This document shows, piece by piece, positions 1 through 4,747 of a DNA stretch of 6,427 bases (positions are counted from its first letter, which is position 1; every line of letters starts with the position of its first letter). Origin of the DNA: Clostridiales bacterium (GTDB taxonomy: Bacteria; Bacillota; Clostridia; Monoglobales; Firm-18); contig JAIRSR010000035.1 of assembly GCA_031255355.1 (NCBI GenBank), positions 1 through 6,427 of the forward strand, given 5' to 3'. Below the pieces are notes generated by a model. That model searched no databases, was not told where the DNA came from, and worked only from the letters and a program-made list of their open reading frames with translations. The position numbers and the translations under genes are program-made.

Positions 1-404
1 AGATTATCCTAAGCCGCGAACTTTACCGCAAAAACATTATGCCGCCGATTGACGTTTTGCCGTCGCTGTCGCGCCTAAAGGATAAGGGCGTTGGCAAGGA
101 CAAGACCCGCGAGGATCACGCCGACACCATGAACCAACTGTTTGCCGCGTATTCCCGGGGTAAGGAAGCCAAGGAACTCATGGTCATCCTCGGCGAGGCT
201 GCGCTGACGGAGATCGACAAACGCTACGCCGGCTTCGCGGAAGCGTTCGAGTCGCGGTACGTGGCACAGGGCTTTGAAACGAACCGCTCGGTAGAGGAAA
301 CACTCAACCTCGGGTGGGAGTTGCTCTCTATGTTGCCGAAGTCCGAATTGAAGCGCGTGCGGGAGGAATATATCGAAAAATACATGATGAAAAATTCCGA
401 TTAA
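1..404 (+). CDS. ntpB: V-type ATP synthase subunit B, C-terminal part (5' end outside window)
   Basis: This is the last third of the non-catalytic nucleotide-site subunit B of a bacterial V/A-type rotary ATPase, which alternates with subunit A in the A3B3 head on the cytoplasmic side of the membrane. The reading frame enters the window at position 3 and gives 133 visible residues; the family is usually about 455-465 residues. The segment around positions 6-75 reads LSRELYRKNIMPPIDVLPSL, the near-invariant stretch of B subunits, and is followed by the helical C-terminal domain (DHADTMNQLFAAY, then AFESRYV and the ETLNLGWELLSMLP motif). An internal ATG at 39 is not the true start, because homology continues upstream of it. 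Subunit D follows 35 bp downstream on the same strand, which fits the usual A-B-D gene order. The identification rests on family recognition and is very firm; whether the enzyme pumps Na+ or H+ cannot be told from this part. Confidence 0.96.
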   Translation, partial: IILSRELYRKNIMPPIDVLPSLSRLKDKGVGKDKTREDHADTMNQLFAAYSRGKEAKELMVILGEAALTEIDKRYAGFAEAFESRYVAQGFETNRSVEETLNLGWELLSMLPKSELKRVREEYIEKYMMKNSD

Positions 405-417
405 CAAGTCGGAATTT
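392..417 (+). repeat. Intercistronic inverted repeat between V-ATPase B and D genes
   Basis: A perfect 9-bp inverted repeat, AAATTCCGA at 392-400 and TCGGAATTT at 409-417, with an 8-nt loop that contains the stop codon of subunit B (402-404). In RNA a U-G pair could extend the stem by one step. The right arm ends in only three T residues before GCG, so it is a poor intrinsic terminator. It is better read as an intercistronic stem-loop that could affect mRNA processing, stability or coupling to subunit D, whose ribosome binding site starts 7 bp further on. The role is inference; the repeat itself is directly visible. Confidence 0.6.
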
Positions 418-439
418 GCGTAGCGGAGGAGGATGGCGC

Positions 440-1087
440 ATGATTGCGGAGCACGTAAATCCGACGCGTATGGAATTGACGCGTCTGAAACGGCGGCTGA
501 TTACCGCGCGGCGGGGGCATAAATTGCTAAAGGATAAGCGCGACGAGATGATGAAGCAGTTCCTTGACGTCGTGCGCGAAAACAGGGCGTTGCGGGAGCG
601 CGTGGAAGCGTCGCTTAGCGAGGTGTACGGCAGTTTTCTGGTGGCAAGCGCGGTGATGTCCGGGCAGGTGTTGGAGCAAAGCCTGATGTTCCCCAAGCGG
701 CGGGTTGAGGTCGATATTAAAACAAAAAATATCATGTCGGTAAACGTACCTGTTTTTGAAACGCGCGGGACGGATACAGACTTGTACGCCTACGGCTTTT
801 ACGGCACCTCGCGGGAACTCGACGCGGCGGTTGACCGAATCAACGGACTGTTGCCCGCGCTGTTGTCGCTTGCGGAAAAAGAGAAAAGTGCGCAACTTTT
901 GGCGGCGGAAATCGAAAAAACCCGGCGTAGGGTGAACGCTTTGGAATATGTTATGATTCCCCGGTTTGAGGAAAAAATCCGCTTTATCAAAATGAAACTT
1001 GACGAAAATGAGCGGAGCGCGACGACGCGTTTGATGAAAGTGAAAGACTTAATGCTGAAACAGCGTATGCAACAGCCCTCAAATTAG
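440..1087 (+). CDS. ntpD: V-type ATP synthase subunit D (central rotor stalk)
   Basis: Subunit D forms the long coiled-coil shaft of the V/A-type ATPase that turns inside the A3B3 head and links it to the membrane ring. The product is 215 residues, normal for the family. The N-terminal helix carries the signature VNPTRMELTRLKRRLITARR (residues 6-25), followed by GHKLLKDKRDEMMKQFL (26-42); the C-terminal helix carries ALEYVMIPRFEEKIRFIKMK (167-186) and DENERSATTRLMKVKD (188-203). These two long helices pack as an antiparallel coiled coil. The start at 440 is chosen because GGAGGAGG lies at 425-432, 7 bp upstream, and because the family begins close to VNPTR; the frame stays open upstream to an ATG at 314, but that stretch overlaps the B gene and has no homology. 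It is probably the last gene of the ATPase operon here, because the next gene is convergent and shares its stop-codon bases. Confidence 0.96.
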   Translation: MIAEHVNPTRMELTRLKRRLITARRGHKLLKDKRDEMMKQFLDVVRENRALRERVEASLSEVYGSFLVASAVMSGQVLEQSLMFPKRRVEVDIKTKNIMSVNVPVFETRGTDTDLYAYGFYGTSRELDAAVDRINGLLPALLSLAEKEKSAQLLAAEIEKTRRRVNALEYVMIPRFEEKIRFIKMKLDENERSATTRLMKVKDLMLKQRMQQPSN

Positions 1088-1515
1088 CGCGGCAGAGGGG
1101 AACCGCCCGCTTCGGCTTCCCGCGCGGCGGCGGTGACGCGTTTGCGGAGCCACCTGCACAGCGGCGCGAGCGGTACGCCAAGCAAAAACCAAATCAGTGA
1201 GTACAACGCGCAAATTTGCCCGAGAAAGTTCAGCGGCAAAGCGGAGTAATCCCAGACGTTCCAGCGAAGCGCGAGGTTGACGACCGCGCCGACGGCAAAC
1301 TCGGCAGCCGTCACCACCGCCGCACCCGTAAGGCATTTCAGAAGCAGCCCTTTGCCCTCCAGACGCAGGTTCGCCCGGTAAATCACAACGAAACACAACC
1401 CGCCCGTCACCGCCATAGTCCAGTGGGAATACCCGCGCCACAGCACTTCCAACAGCGTGTAGCCCGCCGCGCCGACGAGGTAAACAATACTATTTTCCTT
1501 GAAGTTTTTCCGCAT
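1084..1515 (-). CDS. CmpB-family integral membrane protein (putative ABC-transporter type IV)
   Basis: A 143-residue polytopic membrane protein. Hydrophobic segments at about residues 9-25, 32-48, 59-81 and 96-120 give four likely transmembrane helices; the basic, Ala/Gly-rich tail (121-143) is soluble. The conserved pieces LEVLWRGYSHWTMAVTGG (22-39) and WNVWDYSALPLNFLGQIC (85-102) match what I know of the Firmicutes family named putative ABC-transporter type IV (CmpB, Pfam PF06541). Despite the name there is no ATP-binding motif here and no nearby ATPase partner gene, so transport is unproven and the function should be regarded as unknown. The ATG at 1515 is preceded by AAAGGGG with a 6-bp gap, a good ribosome binding site. 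It is transcribed towards the V-ATPase operon, and its TAA (1084-1086) overlaps the TAG of subunit D. It is divergent from ispE across a 144-bp gap. Confidence 0.85.
   Translation of the reverse strand: MRKNFKENSIVYLVGAAGYTLLEVLWRGYSHWTMAVTGGLCFVVIYRANLRLEGKGLLLKCLTGAAVVTAAEFAVGAVVNLALRWNVWDYSALPLNFLGQICALYSLIWFLLGVPLAPLCRWLRKRVTAAAREAEAGGSPLPR
1087..1125. other. GC-rich hairpin at the convergent gene ends
   Basis: GCGCGG at 1087-1092 can pair with CCGCGC at 1120-1125, and inside this CCG (1103-1105) can pair with CGG (1113-1115) next to a GGAA/TTCC-like step. The structure starts on the last base of the subunit D stop codon and lies within the C-terminal codons of the convergent gene. No T-run follows on either strand, so a classical intrinsic terminator is not supported. 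It may protect the 3' end of the ATPase mRNA or slow polymerase between two genes that have no gap for a terminator. Coding of a Gly/Pro/Ala-rich tail on the other strand may explain part of the GC richness. Confidence 0.35.
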
Positions 1516-1593
1516 ACCAATCCCCTTTGCGGCGGTTTGCCGCCCCCGACGGTTGAAAAGTTGAAAATCCTGTGGAAATAGTATTTGTGAAAT

Positions 1594-1620
1594 TTGATTT
1601 TTTATGATTTTTTTTAGAAT
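1594..1620 (+). promoter_or_regulatory. Possible sigma-A-type promoter of ispE
   Basis: TTGATT at 1594-1599 and TAGAAT at 1615-1620 resemble -35 and -10 hexamers (4/6 and 5/6 matches), but the 15-bp spacer is short. The stretch 1590-1624 is strikingly AT-rich with two T-runs, as is usual upstream of Firmicutes genes. A second -10-like hexamer, TATGAT, is at 1603-1608. The position about 40 bp before the ispE start and between divergent genes fits a promoter, but the exact hexamers are uncertain. Confidence 0.35.
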
Positions 1621-1627
1621 AAAACGG

Positions 1628-1642
1628 CGCGGAACATCCGCG
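1628..1642 (+). other. Small hairpin in the ispE 5' leader, next to the ribosome binding site
   Basis: CGCGGA (1628-1633) and TCCGCG (1637-1642) are a perfect 6-bp inverted repeat around the triplet ACA. The stem ends right where the purine-rich AGAGGAG ribosome binding site (1643-1649) begins. If transcription starts about 7 bp after the TAGAAT hexamer, this stem would sit at the extreme 5' end of the mRNA, where such hairpins commonly stabilise transcripts. Chance is possible, because CGCG is very common in this DNA. Confidence 0.4.
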
Positions 1643-1659
1643 AGAGGAGTGCTTAACTA

Positions 1660-2508
1660 ATGACGATATACGCACCCGCGAAAATCAATTTATCCCTTGA
1701 CGTGACGGAGAAACGGAGTGACGGCTATCACGAGATTGAAACGCTCATGCAAACCGTTTCGCTCCGTGATGAAATCGCGTTGGAAAAATCGGACGTCATA
1801 GAGATGTCCACCAACCGCTTTTACCTGCCGTGTGACGAGAGGAACCTCGCGTTCCGCGCGGCACAGGCGTTTTTTGCCGCCGCGAATATTGACGGCGGTG
1901 TAAAAATCACGCTGCGCAAAAATATCCCCGTCGGCGCGGGATTAGGAGGAGGAAGTTCCGACGCGGCGGCGGTGCTAAAAGGCTTGAACGCGCTTTACGA
2001 CGCGAATTTGTCTATGGAAAAATTAACGGAAATCGGCGCGGGTCTTGGCGCGGATGTGCCGTTTTTCTTTACCGGAGGGACGTGCCTTGCGCGGGGAATG
2101 GGCGAACGCCTTACGCCGGTGCAAAATAATTTGAAATGCTTTATCGTTATCGTCAAGCCGGAATTTTCCATAAGCACAAAATGGGTGTATCAGAATTTGA
2201 AGTTGAACGAAATCAAACAACGCCCCGACACCAACGCGATGATTGACGCGCTGGAACGCGGCGACCTCCGCGCGGCGGCGCAAAACATGTGCAATGTGTT
2301 AGAGGGCGTGACGGCGAAGCGTTGCGGACATGTCGGGGTGCTAAAATCCCGCATGACGGAGGCGGGCGCAATCGGCGCGATGATGAGCGGAAGCGGCTCC
2401 GCCGTGTTCGGGCTGTTTGAAAGAGAACAGGCCGCGCGGAAATGCGTGACCCGCTTGAAAGCGGGGTATCATCAGGTTTTCATTTCACAGGGAATAAATT
2501 CCCTGTGA
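1660..2508 (+). CDS. ispE: 4-diphosphocytidyl-2-C-methyl-D-erythritol kinase (IspE)
   Basis: IspE is the cytoplasmic GHMP-family kinase that phosphorylates the 2-hydroxyl of CDP-methylerythritol with ATP, the fourth step of the MEP pathway to isopentenyl diphosphate. The 282-residue length is normal for the family. Visible motifs: APAKINLSLDV (5-15, with the conserved Lys8 and Asn10), DGYHEIETLMQ (21-31), the glycine-rich ATP loop PVGAGLGGGSSDAA (90-103), LGADVPFF (129-136) with the presumed catalytic Asp132, and the third GHMP motif MSGSGSAVFGLF (242-253). The start ATG at 1660 follows AGAGGAG with a 10-bp gap, slightly long. No partner gene on the same strand is present here, so it may be monocistronic. 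The last codons and the TGA lie inside a near-perfect hairpin (2479-2514) that is part of a duplicated repeat unit, so the C-terminal tail (FISQGINSL) is probably derived from that element. Confidence 0.96.
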   Translation: MTIYAPAKINLSLDVTEKRSDGYHEIETLMQTVSLRDEIALEKSDVIEMSTNRFYLPCDERNLAFRAAQAFFAAANIDGGVKITLRKNIPVGAGLGGGSSDAAAVLKGLNALYDANLSMEKLTEIGAGLGADVPFFFTGGTCLARGMGERLTPVQNNLKCFIVIVKPEFSISTKWVYQNLKLNEIKQRPDTNAMIDALERGDLRAAAQNMCNVLEGVTAKRCGHVGVLKSRMTEAGAIGAMMSGSGSAVFGLFEREQAARKCVTRLKAGYHQVFISQGINSL

Positions 2509-2514
2509 AATGAA
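2479..2514. repeat. 17-bp hairpin overlapping the ispE stop codon
   Basis: TTCATTTCACAGGGAAT (2479-2495) is followed after AA by its exact reverse complement (2498-2514). The innermost pair cannot form sterically, so the effective stem is about 16 bp with a 4-nt loop TAAA. It spans the final ispE codons and the TGA at 2506-2508. No T-run follows on either strand, so it may halt or protect the ispE mRNA end but is not a textbook intrinsic terminator. It shares the core CACAGGGAAT...TTCCCTGTG with the second hairpin at 2569-2597. Confidence 0.75.
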
Positions 2515-2640
2515 CATTGAATTATACCTTGGCAAGGGTTTGCGGCTACGAACAAAAAAGAGGAAAAAGCACAGGGAATTATATAACTTCCCTGTGCAAT
2601 AACATTAAATCACTCCAACAAAGGGTTTGCGTCTACGAAC
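2481..2640. repeat. Two tandem copies of a ~73-bp hairpin plus 20-mer unit
   Basis: Copy A (about 2481-2553) and copy B (about 2569-2640) share the same plan: a hairpin with core CACAGGGAAT...TTCCCTGTG, a linker of similar sequence (AACATT then A/G-rich to CC), and a 20-mer that matches at 19 of 20 positions, AAGGGTTTGCGGCTACGAAC at 2534-2553 and AAGGGTTTGCGTCTACGAAC at 2621-2640. The 20-mers are 87 bp apart. The inner 16 bases of the 20-mer are themselves an imperfect dyad (GTTTG...CGAAC), and the single difference lies near its centre. This gap holds no credible gene. The unit could be a dispersed intergenic repeat, a small non-autonomous element, or a duplicated terminator region; a genome-wide comparison would decide. 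Confidence 0.7.
2554..2597 (-). terminator. Intrinsic terminator of serS
   Basis: Read on the minus strand, GCACAGGGAA (2597-2588) and TTCCCTGTGC (2578-2569) form a perfect 10-bp stem with a 9-nt loop, followed at once by TTTTT (2568-2564), CCTC and TTTTTT (2559-2554). This is a good Rho-independent terminator about 90 bp beyond the serS stop codon. On the plus strand no T-run follows, so it should act in one direction only. It is built from copy B of the repeat unit; the T-run lies in the spacer between the two copies. Confidence 0.75.
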
Positions 2641-2689
2641 TTAACATTTTTCCCATGCCGGGTTTCGCGCCGGGCTTACCCCGCAATCC

Positions 2690-3955
2690 CTATCCAATCA
2701 TTTCTTTCCCCAGATAAGGCGTCAACACCTCCGGCACCGTCACTGTTCCGTCCGCGTTCTGAAAATTTTCCAAAATACAGGCAACCGTTCTGCCCACCGC
2801 CACGCCGCTGCCATTGAGGGTATGCACAAACTCCGGCTTGCCGCCCTGTTCCCGCCGGAACCGAATCCCCGCCCGCCGCGCTTGGAAGTCCCCAAAATTA
2901 CTGCAACTGCTGATTTCCACATACTTATTATAACTTGGCATCCACACTTCAAGGTCATAGGTCATCGCGCTGCTGAACCCCAAATCGCCGCTGCAAAGGC
3001 GCACGACCCGGTAGGGAATCCCCAACGCCGCGATTACCCGCTCCGCGTCCGCCGTGAGTGCCTCGAGCGCGTCATAGGATTCCTCCGGGCGGGTGAATTG
3101 CACCAACTCCACTTTGTTGAATTGGTGCTGACGAATCAAGCCCCGCGTGTCACGCCCTGCGGAACCCGCCTCCGCGCGAAAACACGCCGAGTACGCGCAA
3201 TATTTTATCGGCAGGCTGTCCTCCGCCAAAATTTCGTCGCGGTGCAGGTTGGTCACAGGCACCTCCGCCGTGGGAATGAGGAAATACTCCGTTCCCGCGA
3301 CCTTAAAAGCGTCCTCCTCAAACTTCGGCAGTTGCCCTGTGCCTTGCATGGAATTTCTATGTACCATGAAAGGCGGGAACACTTCGGTATAGCCGTTGCG
3401 CGTGTGGGTGTCGAGGTAAAAATTGATTACCGCGCGTTCCAACGCCGCGCCGTCCCCCTTGTAAAAAGTGAACCTCGCGCCCGTAACTTTCGCGGCGGCG
3501 GCGGCGTTTAGTATGCCGAGCCTTTCGCCGATGTCCCAATGCGCGGCGGGGGAAAAGTCAAACGTTCGCGGTTCCCCGTGGCGGCGCAGTTCCTCGTTGT
3601 CCTCTTCCGAAAACCCTGTTTTTACCATATCGTTCGGCAGGTTCGGCATGGACAAAATAATTTTTTCAATCACTTCATCCAACGCCTTGACCTCGTCGTC
3701 AAGGGTTTTGATTTTGTCCGCAAGCGTTTTCATCTCCGCGAAAACCGCTTCCACGTCCCCGCCCTCTTTTTTCAGACGCGGCACGTCCTTTGAAACGGCG
3801 TTCCGCTTGGATTTCAAGCCCTCTGTTTCAGCGAGTAACCCCCGCCTTTTTTTGTCCGCGTCCAAGAAAGCGTCAAGGTTATATTCCCCGCCTCTCCGTG
3901 ACAGCGATTCGATTACTTGTTCCGCGTTACTTCTGAGCAGTTTCACGTCTAACAT
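2690..3955 (-). CDS. serS: Seryl-tRNA synthetase
   Basis: SerRS is the cytoplasmic class II enzyme that activates serine with ATP and charges tRNA-Ser; it also supplies Ser-tRNA for selenocysteine in organisms that use it. The product is 421 residues, normal length. An N-terminal helical hairpin (about 30-100, rich in Lys/Glu/Asp, e.g. LLAETEGLKSKRNAVSKD) is the tRNA-binding coiled-coil arm. The catalytic domain shows motif 1 around YTEVFPPFMV (189-198), the serine-binding TAE (229-231), motif 2 from FRAEAGSAGRDTRG (259-272) to QHQF, and motif 3 GSGVAVGRTVACILEN (382-397) with its invariant Arg389. The ATG at 3955 has GAGGGG 9 bp upstream. Only 14 bp separate it from the stop of the membrane-protein gene, so the two are probably co-transcribed. 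I see no T-box leader. The terminator at 2554-2597 ends the unit. Confidence 0.97.
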   Translation of the reverse strand: MLDVKLLRSNAEQVIESLSRRGGEYNLDAFLDADKKRRGLLAETEGLKSKRNAVSKDVPRLKKEGGDVEAVFAEMKTLADKIKTLDDEVKALDEVIEKIILSMPNLPNDMVKTGFSEEDNEELRRHGEPRTFDFSPAAHWDIGERLGILNAAAAAKVTGARFTFYKGDGAALERAVINFYLDTHTRNGYTEVFPPFMVHRNSMQGTGQLPKFEEDAFKVAGTEYFLIPTAEVPVTNLHRDEILAEDSLPIKYCAYSACFRAEAGSAGRDTRGLIRQHQFNKVELVQFTRPEESYDALEALTADAERVIAALGIPYRVVRLCSGDLGFSSAMTYDLEVWMPSYNKYVEISSCSNFGDFQARRAGIRFRREQGGKPEFVHTLNGSGVAVGRTVACILENFQNADGTVTVPEVLTPYLGKEMIG

Positions 3956-3969
3956 TGCAAAATACCCCT

Positions 3970-4437
3970 CTAACCTTGTAATTTATAGCCCTTTGCGGCC
4001 AATTTATCCGTAAGCCAAGTGTACAAATCTTTCCCTTGCTCCGACAGAATAAGCGCGTTGACGTTTTGCAGTGCGTCCATACTATCGGCGTATTCCCCGA
4101 TATTAAACAGCAGTTCCGCTTGGAGCAGGAAGTCCGTAGCCTCGCCCGACGCGCTTCGCGCCGTTGTATCCGTCGCCAATGCCTGTGATTCGCTCTCCAG
4201 ACGGTCAATTTTGTCGTTTGCCTCGCTAAGCGATTCGCGCAGGTTTTCATTTTCCCGAATCAAATCGGTCATACTTTGCTGTATGGTCTGATTGAACGCC
4301 TGTTGCTCGTCCGTTTCCGTCACCGCACCACGCGGTGTCAGGCGCGACTGTGACAGCGTGGAAATAAGAATCAACAGCAACGCCGCAGAAAACAACAACA
4401 CGCTGTACAGCCATATAAATTTGGGTTTTATTTTCAT
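3970..4437 (-). CDS. Membrane-anchored coiled-coil protein of unknown function
   Basis: I do not recognise this 155-residue protein. A short basic N-terminus (MKIKPK) precedes one hydrophobic helix (about 8-28), which looks like an uncleaved membrane anchor with the rest of the chain most likely outside the cytoplasm. Residues about 44-87 are strongly charged with heptad-like spacing (LIRENENLRESLSEANDKID), a likely coiled coil. After a Thr/Ser/Ala linker (88-100), the C-terminal part (101-150, including LLQAELLFNIGEYADSMDAL) resembles a single TPR-like helical hairpin. The ATG at 4437 has an excellent GGAGGTG site 4 bp upstream. It lies between the parB/parS-like region and serS, and probably forms an operon with serS (14-bp gap). 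Clostridial genomes often carry a small membrane protein (DUF4446) at this spot, but I do not see that family's features. Such a layout would suit a scaffold or envelope-associated role, which is only inference. Confidence 0.8.
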   Translation of the reverse strand: MKIKPKFIWLYSVLLFSAALLLILISTLSQSRLTPRGAVTETDEQQAFNQTIQQSMTDLIRENENLRESLSEANDKIDRLESESQALATDTTARSASGEATDFLLQAELLFNIGEYADSMDALQNVNALILSEQGKDLYTWLTDKLAAKGYKLQG

Positions 4438-4455
4438 AATTCACCTCCGATATGG

Positions 4456-4508
4456 CGGCTTGCTTTTTGCGGCAATGCGGTGTAATATATGCACCGCCCC
4501 GCAAGCCG
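4456..4508 (-). promoter_or_regulatory. Nested stem-loop in the 5' leader of the membrane protein/serS unit
   Basis: An outer 8-bp inverted repeat, CGGCTTGC (4456-4463) with GCAAGCCG (4501-4508), encloses an inner one, GCGGTGTA (4477-4484) with TGCACCGC (4490-4497), which includes one G-T pair. On the minus strand the outer stem ends about 8 bp before the GGAGGTG ribosome binding site. It does not contain the T-box consensus expected for some serS leaders, nor any riboswitch I recognise. It could be a regulatory leader or a stabilising structure. Function is unknown. Confidence 0.45.
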
Positions 4509-4533
4509 AAGCCGATTTCCTTTCCGCGCGGGA

Positions 4534-4562
4534 GTTTGCCGAAATTTGACGAAAAGGCAAAC
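4534..4562. repeat. 7-bp inverted repeat beside the parS-like site
   Basis: GTTTGCC (4534-4540) and GGCAAAC (4556-4562) are exact inverted copies separated by 15 bp, 8 bp to the left of the parS-like sequence. The distance between the centres of the arms is about two helical turns, which would suit a dimeric DNA-binding protein, but a chance repeat cannot be excluded. Confidence 0.35.
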
Positions 4563-4570
4563 CGTTGAAA

Positions 4571-4586
4571 TGTTCCACGGGGAACA
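4571..4586. promoter_or_regulatory. parS-like centromere site
   Basis: TGTTCCACGGGGAACA matches the known parS variant TGTTCCACGTGGAACA at 15 of 16 positions, and the Bacillus-type consensus TGTTTCACGTGAAACA at 13 of 16. The one difference to the closest variant is in the central CACGTG, which is usually strongly conserved, so binding may be weaker. It lies 162 bp beyond the parB stop codon. parS sites are the loading sites where ParB dimers bind and, with CTP, slide onto the chromosome, and they cluster near the origin and the par operon. Its match and its position next to parB together make the call likely, though not certain. Confidence 0.72.
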
Positions 4587-4689
4587 TTTTGCGGACAACT
4601 CATATTTTCCCCTTGGGCGCGAAAACTATACAAAATATAATATCACACCAACCAATCCGCGAAAGTCCGTTACGGCGCGGTTTTGGGCT

Positions 4690-4719
4690 GGCATAAAATG
4701 TAAATTCATGCCGTTTTTT
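4690..4719 (+). terminator. Terminator-like hairpin with T-run on the plus strand
   Basis: GGCAT (4690-4694) pairs with ATGCC (4708-4712), with two more A-T pairs beyond one mismatch, and G plus six T residues follow (4713-4719). It would stop transcription running rightwards, yet no gene on the plus strand leads into it; the neighbouring genes run leftwards. On the minus strand the stem has a G-U pair instead of the mismatch but is not followed by T residues. It could block antisense transcription into parB, or be accidental. Confidence 0.3.
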
Positions 4720-4747
4720 ACTCTCGGGCGGTACTTGGCGGCAATTT

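Larger units (their letters stand above)
4438..4747. other. 310-bp gap between parB and the membrane-protein gene
   Basis: This gap holds no convincing gene. From right to left along the minus strand it contains a quasi-palindrome with a T-run on the plus strand (4690-4719), an AT-rich patch (4627-4646) that could supply a minus-strand -10 element (TATTAT at 4642-4637 or TATATT at 4639-4634, with no good -35), a parS-like site (4571-4586), a 7-bp inverted repeat (4534-4562), a nested stem structure (4456-4508), and the ribosome binding site of the membrane-protein gene (about 4442-4448). No T-rich intrinsic terminator for parB is visible, so read-through from the par operon into the next genes is possible. 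Confidence 0.6.

Noticed and set aside
314..439. Upstream extension of subunit D to an ATG at 314
   Set aside because: It overlaps the B gene by about 90 bp, shows no family homology, and the ATG at 440 has a much better ribosome binding site.
1216..1581. Plus-strand frame of 121 codons opposite the CmpB-family gene
   Set aside because: Antisense shadow; the minus-strand frame has four transmembrane helices, conserved family motifs and a good ribosome binding site.
2534..2640. CRISPR array based on the repeated 20-mer
   Set aside because: There are only two copies, the 67-bp interval contains a hairpin shared with the unit before copy A rather than a unique spacer, and no cas genes are present.
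2517..2717. Plus-strand frame of 66 codons between ispE and serS
   Set aside because: It starts with TTG without a ribosome binding site, runs through the two repeats and the serS terminator, and overlaps the serS end.
2822..3511. Long open frame (229 codons) on the plus strand opposite serS
   Set aside because: It lies wholly antisense to the clearly recognised serS, is rich in Arg/Pro/His in the way of shadow frames in GC-rich DNA, and has no recognisable motif.
3939..3954. Second parS-like sequence AGTTTCACGTCTAACA at the serS start
   Set aside because: It matches the consensus at only 13 of 16 positions, has lost the dyad in its right half, and is explained by the codons of the first SerRS residues.
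3468..4013. Open frame of 181 codons on the plus strand opposite the serS start
   Set aside because: Ser/Phe-rich antisense shadow of the lysine- and glutamate-rich serS coiled-coil arm; no ribosome binding site or homology.
4438..4510. T-box riboswitch upstream of the serS unit
   Set aside because: No AGGGTGG-ACCGCG antiterminator motif or specifier-loop layout is visible, and the structured leader is too short.
4247..4633. Minus-strand open frame of 128 codons across the parS-like site and into the membrane-protein gene
   Set aside because: It overlaps the better-supported membrane-protein gene in another frame and has no ribosome binding site or motif.
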